In this document: positions 1 through 5,594 of the stretch, one piece after another
Position numbering within the stretch: position 1 is the stretch's first letter
How the letters are laid out: every line of letters begins with the position of its first letter
Assembly: GCA_021807065.1 (NCBI GenBank)
Contig: JAKAPO010000151.1
Span: 1 to 6,226 of the forward strand
Source of the DNA: a bacterium
Lineage (GTDB): Bacteria; Vulcanimicrobiota; Vulcanimicrobiia; Vulcanimicrobiales; Vulcanimicrobiaceae
Direction: 5' to 3'
DNA length: 6,226 nt
Translations under genes and position numbers: made by a program
Notes under the pieces: generated by a model
What the model was told of the DNA's origin: nothing
What the model saw: only the letters and a program-made list of their open reading frames with translations
Databases searched by the model: none

Positions 1-80
1 GGCAACACGTCGATCGCGCCGCGCGCCGCTGGGTCGCGTTCGACCGCCGCGCGCAGATCCGCGCCGATTGCCTTCAGCAT
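1..80 (-). CDS. cysE: Serine O-acetyltransferase CysE, N-terminal fragment (cut by window edge)
   Basis: Only the first 26 codons are present; the gene runs off the left edge. The translation starts MLKAIGADLRAAVERDPAAR and continues GAIDVL. This matches the start of short (EpsC/SrpH-like) bacterial serine acetyltransferases, where an MxxxIxxDIxxxxxRDPAA pattern opens the N-terminal helical domain. The family transfers acetyl from acetyl-CoA to serine, the first committed step of cysteine synthesis, in the cytoplasm. The catalytic left-handed beta-helix is outside the window, so activity cannot be checked. The ATG at 80-78 is the only plausible start: the in-frame codons upstream contain no ATG, GTG or TTG, and a GAG lies five bases ahead as a weak ribosome binding site. 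It follows ispF after 25 bases and is probably co-transcribed. In Bacillus cysE also lies shortly downstream of ispF, which supports the call. Identification rests on a short segment plus this gene order. Confidence 0.8.
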   Translation of the reverse strand, partial: MLKAIGADLRAAVERDPAARGAIDVL

Positions 81-105
81 GGCGACTCGTAACCATCGAA
101 CTGCG

Positions 106-582
106 TCATATGCGTTCGATGAGTGCAACAGCGTATGCCGCGATGCCGGTTCCATCGCCGGTATATCCCATACCATCGCTGCTCTTCGCCTTGATCGAAA
201 CGCGTTCGTCCGTAACCGCCAGCGCCGATGCGATGCTGCGGCGCATCGACTCGAGATGCGGGCCGAGCCGTGGCTGCTGCACGACGACCGTTGCATCGAC
301 GTTGCCGATTGCGAATCCGGCTTCGCCTACCTTCCCGGCACACGTTCGGAGCAGCACCATCGAGTCGGCATCCCTCCACTGCGGGTCGCTCTCGGGAAAA
401 TACGATCCGAGATCGCCGAGCGATGCCGCGCCGAGAAGCGCGTCGGCGAGCGCGTGCGCGAGCACGTCGCCGTCGGAATGTCCGAGCGAACCCTTTTCGT
501 ACGGAATCACCACGCCGCCCAGGATCAGTTTGCGTCCACCTGCGAGCCTATGAGCGTCGAAACCATGGCCGACTCGTATCAC
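106..582 (-). CDS. ispF: 2-C-methyl-D-erythritol 2,4-cyclodiphosphate synthase IspF
   Basis: IspF cyclises CDP-methylerythritol 2-phosphate to methylerythritol cyclodiphosphate with release of CMP, in the cytoplasmic MEP pathway to isopentenyl diphosphate. The 158-residue product has the usual family length. Visible hallmarks are the N-terminal RVGHGFDAHRL with metal ligands Asp9 and His11, the GHSDGDVLAHALADALLGAA block with the third ligand His43, the GDLGSYFPESDP segment, the GNVDATVV strand, and the C-terminal SSDGMGYTGDGTGIAA loop that corresponds to the nucleotide-binding TTxxxLGFTGRGEGIA region. In that loop the usual Thr-Thr is Ser-Ser, a conservative change. The start is GTG at 582-580, overlapping the ispD stop by four bases (GTGA), which suggests translational coupling. 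No good Shine-Dalgarno is seen, only GGCGG-like bases. The gene sits directly after ispD, which supplies the preceding pathway intermediate. Alternative identities are unlikely. Confidence 0.97.
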   Translation of the reverse strand: MIRVGHGFDAHRLAGGRKLILGGVVIPYEKGSLGHSDGDVLAHALADALLGAASLGDLGSYFPESDPQWRDADSMVLLRTCAGKVGEAGFAIGNVDATVVVQQPRLGPHLESMRRSIASALAVTDERVSIKAKSSDGMGYTGDGTGIAAYAVALIERI

Positions 583-1499
583 GCGATGCCGCCGACGTCG
601 TGCACGGTCAGGGTCGCGCTGCCGTCCGCGAGAGGAACGAACGAGGTCTCGAAATCACGCAACCGGTCGGCCCGCAGGTATGCACGTACTGCGGCGCCGC
701 GCGGCAGATCGCGCTCCACGGCATCGATGCGGCCGCCGAGCGCCTCGATCTCGCGGCAGACTGCATCGATCATGCTCAGCGCTCCAAAGACCTCGACAAG
801 CAGCGTATCCGGCTCGGGAATACCCGATTCGATTCGCTCGCGCAGCAGTAGCTCGGCCTGCGGAACATCTTCTGGAATCGTTACTTTGAAGTTCGCGTGG
901 CGAGACGGGACGATAACGACCTCGACGCCGATACGTTCGAGCAACGCGGTATCATCCGTAGCCGGATCTTGCAGCGCATATGCACGCCGGAAATCGCCGA
1001 GCATTCCCAACTGCGGGGTCTGCGCCGCCCACAGCGTGGAGCGATCGAGCGTCTTCTCGACGAGTAAGCTGTCCTTGTCGACAACCTTGATCGTGTCGAC
1101 CACAGGTGTGGCGAGGACGGCGCCGCGTCCCGGCCGCACCTGGCGCATTCCCGCGCGTACGTTTTGCACGCGCACCAGGGGTCGCGCTCCGTCGTGGATC
1201 AAGACGGCTTCGACGCTCTCATCCAATGCCAGAAGTCCGTGCTTCACCGATTCCTTACGCGTCATTCCGCCGATGACGACGCGCGATGCGCAGTCCGGCG
1301 CAAGCTGCGAGAGCAACTCCTCGGTACGCGTAACCAGGCCCGGTTCGATGGCTATCACGATCTGGAGGATCTCGGGCATCGATGCAAAGGCACGAATCGA
1401 CCAGCCGAGCATCGGCAGTCCCGCGATCTCGATGAACTGCTTCGGCCGCCCGAACCGCTCGCCGCGCCCGCCGGCGGCCAGAACCGCTCCCCAGCGCAT
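579..1499 (-). CDS. ispD: 2-C-methyl-D-erythritol 4-phosphate cytidylyltransferase IspD with C-terminal extension
   Basis: IspD joins CTP and methylerythritol 4-phosphate to give CDP-methylerythritol and pyrophosphate. Residues 1-225 are a complete nucleotidyltransferase: the CTP-binding loop AAGGRGERFGRPKQF at 8-22 (Arg15, Lys20), RKESVKHGL at 81-89, VLIHDGARPLV at 99-109 (Asp103), ATPVVDTIKVV at 130-140, LWAAQTPQ at 156-163, TDDTALLERIG at 181-191, and NFKVTIPEDVPQAE at 203-216 with substrate-binding Lys205. Arg153 matches the conserved active-site Arg. The family is usually about 225-240 residues; this product has 306. The extra residues, about 230-306, are not a fused IspF, because ispF is a separate gene overlapping by four bases. 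Their predicted order of strands and helices suggests a small alpha/beta domain (see findings). The ATG at 1499-1497 directly abuts the TGA of the upstream PIN-TRAM gene, and a clear AGGGA ribosome binding site lies five bases ahead. Confidence 0.96.
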   Translation of the reverse strand: MRWGAVLAAGGRGERFGRPKQFIEIAGLPMLGWSIRAFASMPEILQIVIAIEPGLVTRTEELLSQLAPDCASRVVIGGMTRKESVKHGLLALDESVEAVLIHDGARPLVRVQNVRAGMRQVRPGRGAVLATPVVDTIKVVDKDSLLVEKTLDRSTLWAAQTPQLGMLGDFRRAYALQDPATDDTALLERIGVEVVIVPSRHANFKVTIPEDVPQAELLLRERIESGIPEPDTLLVEVFGALSMIDAVCREIEALGGRIDAVERDLPRGAAVRAYLRADRLRDFETSFVPLADGSATLTVHDVGGIA

Positions 1500-2618
1500 T
1501 CAGGTCCCTGACGAAGCGCTTTGCTCGCGCTTCGCGCGCGCGAAGATCATCCGCCCGGCCACCGTTTGCAGGACGGACGTCACCACGACGTCGACCGTTT
1601 CGCCCATCAGTCGCCGGCCATGCTCGACGACGATCATCGTGCCGTCATCGAGGTAGGCGACTCCTTGGTGCGGCTCTTTTCCTTCGCGAATGACGGTAAC
1701 GCGCAGTTCCTCGCCGGGGAGCACAACCGACTTAACGGCGTTGGCGAGCTCGTTGACGTTCAGCACTGCAACGCCTTCGAGATGCGCGATGCGGTTCAGA
1801 TTGTAGTCATTGGTCAGCAATCGTGCTCCCAGTTCGCGCGCGAAGCGAACCAGCTTCGCATCGACGCTTCCCGGCGGAAGGTCGTCGTAATCCCGCTCGC
1901 CGATCTCGATTGCCGACAGTTCCTGAAGTCTCCCGAGGATCTCGAGTCCTCGCCGGCCGCGCGTCCGTTTCATCGGATCGACTGAATCGGCGATCGTCTG
2001 CAGCTCCCGCAACACGAAGCGCGGAACGACCAGCGTCCCTTCGAGGAAGCCGCTCTCGACGATCTCGGCGATGCGCCCGTCGATGATCACGGACGTGTCG
2101 ACGACTTTTGCGAGGGCGGAGCCGGTTGCTGCGGCGAGCGGAATCGGCAAAATCCGCATCTTTGCACCGACTCGCGCTCCAAGGTACGCGGCGAAGATCG
2201 TTACGATGAGATAGAGCACGATGGCGACGTAATTGCCCGTTCGGCCCGTTACGCTGATGAACTCGAACAGAATGCTCTTGATGAGAAACGCGATGACGAG
2301 ACCGACGATAAGCCCTATCGCACCTCCGGCGAGCTCCGAAGGCGCAAGGCGCTCGATCGAATCTTCGACCGAAGTGAGCTGCTCTTCGAAGAGGCTTTGC
2401 GCCAGGGGAGCGATGAGGATACCGACGATCGCGCCTGCAACCGGGGTGATGACGACGAATGCGACCTGCGCCCACTCGCCGGCGACGTGCGCGGAAAAAA
2501 CGTTGATGTACGCCTCGCGGCCGATGAGAAAGCCGGCTACGCCGAAAAGCAAGCCAAAAAGAGCACGCAAAACGACGTGGGACCTGTCTCCTACGTTAAT
2601 GCTAGAAATGCCCCGCAT
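1500..2618 (-). CDS. Membrane-anchored PIN-TRAM domain protein, YacL family
   Basis: The 372-residue product resembles Bacillus YacL. The N-terminal half is hydrophobic, with four likely membrane segments at about 16-33, 52-70, 97-118 and 131-152. A PIN nuclease domain follows at about 170-295: KVVDTSVIIDGRIAEI with Asp174, VLRELQTIADS with Glu205, VDAKLVRFAREL with Asp253, and LLTNDYNLNRIA with Asp271. These give the four acidic residues expected of a metal-dependent RNase site. A TRAM domain (about 300-360, LPGEELRVTVIREGKE to SVLQTVAGRMIFA) probably binds RNA. I infer a membrane-tethered ribonuclease; its substrate is unknown. It is not paired with an antitoxin, so a toxin role is unlikely. 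The start is uncertain. ATG at 2618 overlaps hemW by 28 bases and has a GAGG only one base ahead. TTG at 2570, 20 bases after the hemW stop, would give 356 residues and begin at the first membrane segment, as I recall YacL does. The stop TGA abuts the ispD ATG. Confidence 0.9.
   Translation of the reverse strand: MRGISSINVGDRSHVVLRALFGLLFGVAGFLIGREAYINVFSAHVAGEWAQVAFVVITPVAGAIVGILIAPLAQSLFEEQLTSVEDSIERLAPSELAGGAIGLIVGLVIAFLIKSILFEFISVTGRTGNYVAIVLYLIVTIFAAYLGARVGAKMRILPIPLAAATGSALAKVVDTSVIIDGRIAEIVESGFLEGTLVVPRFVLRELQTIADSVDPMKRTRGRRGLEILGRLQELSAIEIGERDYDDLPPGSVDAKLVRFARELGARLLTNDYNLNRIAHLEGVAVLNVNELANAVKSVVLPGEELRVTVIREGKEPHQGVAYLDDGTMIVVEHGRRLMGETVDVVVTSVLQTVAGRMIFARAKREQSASSGT
1505..1509 (-). 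promoter_or_regulatory. Ribosome binding site of ispD
   Basis: On the minus strand the bases read AGGGA, followed by the five-base spacer CCTGA and then the ATG of ispD. This is the best-spaced Shine-Dalgarno sequence I found in the window, and it fixes the ispD start. It lies inside the last codons of the PIN-TRAM gene, two bases downstream of a possible hairpin (1512-1534). Confidence 0.7.
1512..1534 (-). repeat. Inverted repeat (8-bp stem, 7-base loop) just upstream of the ispD ribosome binding site
   Basis: CGAAGCGC at 1512-1519 is the exact reverse complement of GCGCTTCG at 1527-1534, with a seven-base loop. It falls within the C-terminal coding end of the PIN-TRAM gene. There is no following T-run on the minus strand, so it is not an intrinsic terminator. 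The outer arm overlaps the palindrome at 1530-1545, so the two folds would be mutually exclusive in RNA. In GC-rich coding DNA this may be chance. Confidence 0.4.
1530..1545. repeat. Perfect 16-bp palindrome in the 3' end of the PIN-TRAM gene
   Basis: CTTCGCGCGCGCGAAG equals its own reverse complement. It encodes part of the basic tail FARAKRE of the PIN-TRAM protein. Alternating CG makes self-complementarity easy to reach by chance in DNA of this composition. It shares bases with the 1512-1534 inverted repeat. Confidence 0.4.
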
Positions 2619-3721
2619 ACCTCGTTGGCAACGAGGCGCCCGCGTCGCGTTAGCCGCACGGCGTTGGTATCTCTTTCGAGGAATCCCGCGGCGGCATAGG
2701 TTGCCACGACGGGCGCGTAATCTTCGAGTACATCGATGCCGTACCGCTCTTTGAAGGCATCCAGGCGCACTCCCTGCGCCGTCCGCAAAGCGAGCATGAT
2801 CGCCTCCCCCACCCGGCGCTTGCCCTCCAAGCGCTCGCTCTCGCCCGGGATCGGAACCCCGGAGAGCGCGGCCCGAACGTAGTCGCCGAGCGACCGGGTG
2901 TGGACGGAGCGCACACCCTGGCGATAGGAGGCGGCGCCGACGCCCAGCCCTACGTACTCGCCGTTGTTCCAATAGTTCTCGTTGTGAACGCTGCGATGCC
3001 CCGGACGAGCAAAGTTGCTGATCTCGTACTGTTCGTAACCCGCCGCCGCCAACATGTCGATTGCAATCTCGTAGAACTCCGCCTGAGTTTCGTCGCTCGC
3101 AAATTGCTGCGGTTCGCGCGCGTACAATTTTGCGAACCGCGTTCCTTCCTCGATCGTGAGCCCATACGCAGAAACGTGATCGACCTCTAGAGCAATCGCC
3201 GTTTCGAGCGAGGTTCGCCACGACCGCGACGTCTGTCCGGGGATACCGAAGATGAGATCGAGATTGACCGATTCGAGCTTGGCGTTACGGGCGCGCAAAA
3301 CCGTCTCTCGCACGTCGCCCGGCGTGTGGCGGCGGCCGAGCGTGCGCGTCTCACGTTCGTCAAAAGATTGAACGCCGACGGAGACTCGGGTCACGCCTGC
3401 AGCGCGATAGTCGGCAAAGTCACGTAGCTTCACCAGTTCGGGATTCACCTCCACGGTGATCTCCTGCCAAGACTCCGTCAGAGGAAAGTGCGCGCGCACG
3501 CGCTCCACGAAGGCGCAGAGCGTTCCAGCATCGTAGGTGTTTGGCGTACCGCCACCGAGATAGATTGTCGTTGCAGATCGTGAAGGTTCGCGCATGAGCT
3601 CGGCGTCGAGCGCGTCCAGGTAGCGCCGCGCCTCGCTCGCGCGATAGGGCCACTTGGCGAAATCGCAGTAGGGACAGACGTACGGACAAAACGCGAAGTG
3701 TACGTATACACCAAACCTCAT
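2591..3721 (-). CDS. hemW: Radical SAM heme chaperone HemW (HemN-like)
   Basis: HemW binds heme and a 4Fe-4S cluster and delivers heme to target proteins; it is often misannotated as oxygen-independent coproporphyrinogen oxidase. Counting from the ATG (376 residues), the N-terminus is MRFGVYVHFAFCPYVCPYCD then F. The CxxxCxxC cluster ligands are Cys12, Cys16 and Cys19, and they are followed by Asp-Phe as in HemW, whereas true HemN has a fourth Cys two residues on. Other hallmarks are YLGGGTPN at 54-61 (SAM binding), EVNPE at 91-95, RVSVGVQSFD at 112-121, NLDLIFGIPGQT at 153-164, YEISNFARPG at 232-241 and the HemW-typical HNENYW at 246-251. The C-terminal part (about 290-376) looks like the usual winged-helix domain. 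Length is normal. The start reads GTGATG: the GTG at 3724 would overlap the upstream stop by four bases, and the ATG at 3721 overlaps it by one. I chose ATG, but either is possible. Confidence 0.95.
   Translation of the reverse strand: MRFGVYVHFAFCPYVCPYCDFAKWPYRASEARRYLDALDAELMREPSRSATTIYLGGGTPNTYDAGTLCAFVERVRAHFPLTESWQEITVEVNPELVKLRDFADYRAAGVTRVSVGVQSFDERETRTLGRRHTPGDVRETVLRARNAKLESVNLDLIFGIPGQTSRSWRTSLETAIALEVDHVSAYGLTIEEGTRFAKLYAREPQQFASDETQAEFYEIAIDMLAAAGYEQYEISNFARPGHRSVHNENYWNNGEYVGLGVGAASYRQGVRSVHTRSLGDYVRAALSGVPIPGESERLEGKRRVGEAIMLALRTAQGVRLDAFKERYGIDVLEDYAPVVATYAAAGFLERDTNAVRLTRRGRLVANEVCGAFLALT
2620..2636 (-). repeat. Small hairpin (7-bp stem, 3-base loop) next to the PIN-TRAM start
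   Basis: CCTCGTT at 2620-2626 pairs exactly with AACGAGG at 2630-2636 around a three-base loop. On the minus strand the stem ends one base before the ATG at 2618 and would hide the GAGG bases there. It lies within the last codons of hemW (LVANEV). It may influence which start codon is used or couple translation to hemW; chance is also possible. Confidence 0.4.
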
Positions 3722-4584
3722 CACGCGACGAATATTCCCACGGCTCCGGGTCCACCGTGCACCGCGATCACCGGACCGGCCTCCCAGATTTCGAAAAGGT
3801 TCGGCTGCGCACCGCCGAGGCGCGCGCGTAATCGCGCGACCACGGCCTCTGCGAGCTCAGGCGCATTGGTGTGCATGACGACGAATCGACGCAGCGTCAC
3901 ATCGCCAACGTTCTCTAGCGCCAGATCCAACATCGTCTCCTGAGCGCGCGCGAACGTGCGAACGACAGCCTTTGCGACGACCTCGCCGCGTTCGAAACCC
4001 AACACCGGTACGATGCGCATGAGCGTACCCAGCGCCGCCCGCGCACGCCCGATGCGTCCGCTGCGCTGAAGGTGCGAGAGATCGGGAACGCACGCGAAGA
4101 GCCGTTGTACAGCGCGTTCGTCCTCGAGCGCCTCGACGATCTCGTCGAGAGCATGTCCGGAGTGAGCCATTTCGGCCGCGGGCAGCACCATCAAACCAAG
4201 TCCGCCGGCCGCACTCTCCGAATCGAAGATCTCGATCCGTTTCCCGTCGAAGCGTTCGGCCGCGAGACGCGCTGAGTTGATCGTTCCCGAGAGGTGCGAG
4301 GAGATCGTGACGCAGAGAAGCTGATCCGCGTCCGCGGCTGCAAATGCTTCGGCGAACATCGCGTCGGTCGGCTGCGACGTCGTCGGCAGCGAGCGTTCCG
4401 TCGCGAGTTTTCTATAAAACTCGGGCCGGGACAACTCGACAATGTCGCGGTAGCTCCGGCTGCCGAAGATAACGAAGAGCGGAACGACGGTAATGCCTAG
4501 TTCTGCCGCACGTAGCGGATCGATGTCCGACGTGCTGTCGGTAACGATCGCCACTTGCCTACGGCTCGCGGGGTCCGCTGCCAT
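3721..4584 (-). CDS. DegV family fatty-acid-binding protein (FakB-like)
   Basis: DegV proteins bind a fatty acid; the FakB members present it to the kinase FakA for conversion to acyl-phosphate. The 287-residue product has normal family length. Domain 1 opens VAIVTDSTSD at 11-20, then PTTSQP at 67-72 and ISSHLSGTINSA at 94-105, the loops whose Thr/Ser hold the carboxylate in known structures. Domain 2 contains HLQRSGRIGRARAALGTL from 171 and ends HGGPGAVGIFVA at 276-287, with the conserved His before GPG. The usual DSxxxSxGxG motif is DSESAAGGLG here, a mild deviation. The start is ATG at 4584-4582, overlapping the plsX stop as TAATG; the same frame stays open farther upstream, but that region is antisense-like low-complexity Arg-rich sequence within plsX and has no DegV similarity. 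No Shine-Dalgarno is evident, so coupling to plsX is likely. Neighbouring fakA and plsX make the FakB role convincing, though ligand preference cannot be told. Confidence 0.93.
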   Translation of the reverse strand: MAADPASRRQVAIVTDSTSDIDPLRAAELGITVVPLFVIFGSRSYRDIVELSRPEFYRKLATERSLPTTSQPTDAMFAEAFAAADADQLLCVTISSHLSGTINSARLAAERFDGKRIEIFDSESAAGGLGLMVLPAAEMAHSGHALDEIVEALEDERAVQRLFACVPDLSHLQRSGRIGRARAALGTLMRIVPVLGFERGEVVAKAVVRTFARAQETMLDLALENVGDVTLRRFVVMHTNAPELAEAVVARLRARLGGAQPNLFEIWEAGPVIAVHGGPGAVGIFVA

Positions 4585-5594
4585 TAGAGCCGGGCGGCGA
4601 GATGCGGAGTGACGAGTTCTCCAATCTTCCCGACGACGTCGTGCCGCGCTTCCTCGATTGCGGCGTGGATGGCGTGCTTGATGGCGTTGCGGTTGGCTCG
4701 GCCATGGGTGACCAGACAGTTGCCGCGCAGACCGAGCAACGGAGCCGCGCCGTAGGTCTCGTAATCGAAGCGTTTGCGCAGCTTTCTCAGGGTCGGCGCG
4801 AGCATCATCGTGCCCAAACGTGTCAGGAGACTGCCCGTTAGCAGCGTCTCGCGTATGACCTTCATGAGATCGGCAACGAGGCCTTCGCCGGCCTTCAAGA
4901 CGACGTTCCCAACAAAACCATCGCAAACGACCACGTCGGCGACGTTGTGGAACAGGTCTTTGCCCTCGACGTTACCGATGAACGCAATCGGAGCTTCGTC
5001 CAAGAGTTTGGCTGCCTCGAAGACCTGCGCATTCCCCTTGGTTCGCTCCTCACCAAGCGAGAGGATGCCGACGCGCGGCTGTGCGATGCCGAGCACTTCC
5101 TTCGCGTACGCTGCACCCATCACACCGAACTGCGCGAGCCATTCGGGTCGGCAATCGACGTTAGCGCCCGAATCGAGCAGAACCGTAGGTCCGTGCAGCG
5201 CGGGCCAAACCGTCGCGATCGCCGGCCGAGCGACACCCTCGATCGTTCGCAATCGTATGAGCGCGATGGCAAGGAACGCGCCGCTGTTTCCTGCCGAGAC
5301 GACGGCATCCGCCGCTCCTTGCTTGACAAGCGAAACGGCGACTCCCAGCGAAGTGCGGTCGGCGCTACGCAACGCTTGCGATGCAGGTTGCTCCATCGGC
5401 ACCGTATCGGGCGCATGGTGTACGGTAATTCTATCGGCTGCCGGCCCGTGCAGCAGCGCACGTACCCGCGGTTCGTCACCCGTCAGAATGATCTCTGCAT
5501 CGTATTCGCTCGCCGCGAGCAGGGCACCGGCGACGATCTCGCCCGGCGCGTGGTCGCCGCCCATCGCATCCACAACGATACGCGGCCTATTCAT
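4584..5594 (-). CDS. plsX: Phosphate acyltransferase PlsX
   Basis: PlsX interconverts acyl-ACP plus phosphate with acyl-phosphate, the acyl donor for PlsY in phosphatidic acid synthesis; it is a peripheral membrane enzyme. The 336-residue product is full length. Motifs in order are RIVVDAMGGDHAPGEIVAGA at 5-24, SAGNSGAFLAIA at 100-111, LLDSGANVDCRPEWLAQFG at 139-157, VGILSLGEERTKGN at 175-188, FIGNVEGKDLF at 205-215, VVVCDGFVGNVVLKAGEG at 221-238, and YGAAPLLGLRG with THGRAN at 281-301. All are close to the family consensus. The ATG at 5594-5592 lies inside the end of fakA, overlapping it by eight bases, with a weak GGAT about eight bases ahead. Downstream it overlaps the DegV/FakB start by one base. 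Between FakA and FakB it would also take acyl-phosphate made from exogenous fatty acids and convert it to acyl-ACP for elongation. No damage or unusual composition is seen. Confidence 0.97.
   Translation of the reverse strand: MNRPRIVVDAMGGDHAPGEIVAGALLAASEYDAEIILTGDEPRVRALLHGPAADRITVHHAPDTVPMEQPASQALRSADRTSLGVAVSLVKQGAADAVVSAGNSGAFLAIALIRLRTIEGVARPAIATVWPALHGPTVLLDSGANVDCRPEWLAQFGVMGAAYAKEVLGIAQPRVGILSLGEERTKGNAQVFEAAKLLDEAPIAFIGNVEGKDLFHNVADVVVCDGFVGNVVLKAGEGLVADLMKVIRETLLTGSLLTRLGTMMLAPTLRKLRKRFDYETYGAAPLLGLRGNCLVTHGRANRNAIKHAIHAAIEEARHDVVGKIGELVTPHLAARL

Noticed and set aside
1512..1545. Intrinsic terminator between the PIN-TRAM gene and ispD
   Set aside because: There is no U-tract after the stems on the transcribed strand, and ispD follows immediately with a good ribosome binding site.
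79..1656. Long plus-strand open frame of 525 codons across ispF and ispD
   Set aside because: It is antisense to two certain enzymes, is rich in Arg, Ser and Thr, and shows no recognisable motif. Long antisense frames are expected in GC-rich genes with biased third codon positions.
1500..2618. PIN domain protein as a VapC-type toxin
   Set aside because: It has membrane segments and a TRAM domain like YacL and no small antitoxin gene beside it, so a housekeeping membrane protein is more likely.
2619..3221. Upstream extension of the PIN-TRAM frame to a 573-residue product
   Set aside because: The added 201 codons lie inside hemW in another frame and look like out-of-frame sequence; the family length fits a start at 2618 or 2570.
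2591..3721. Oxygen-independent coproporphyrinogen III oxidase (HemN)
   Set aside because: The cysteine motif is followed by Asp-Phe rather than the further Cys of HemN, and the HNENYW motif is typical of HemW.
4585..4926. Upstream extension of the DegV reading frame by 114 codons
   Set aside because: The extension overlaps plsX in another frame and translates to Arg-rich sequence without family similarity; DegV homology begins right after the ATG at 4584.
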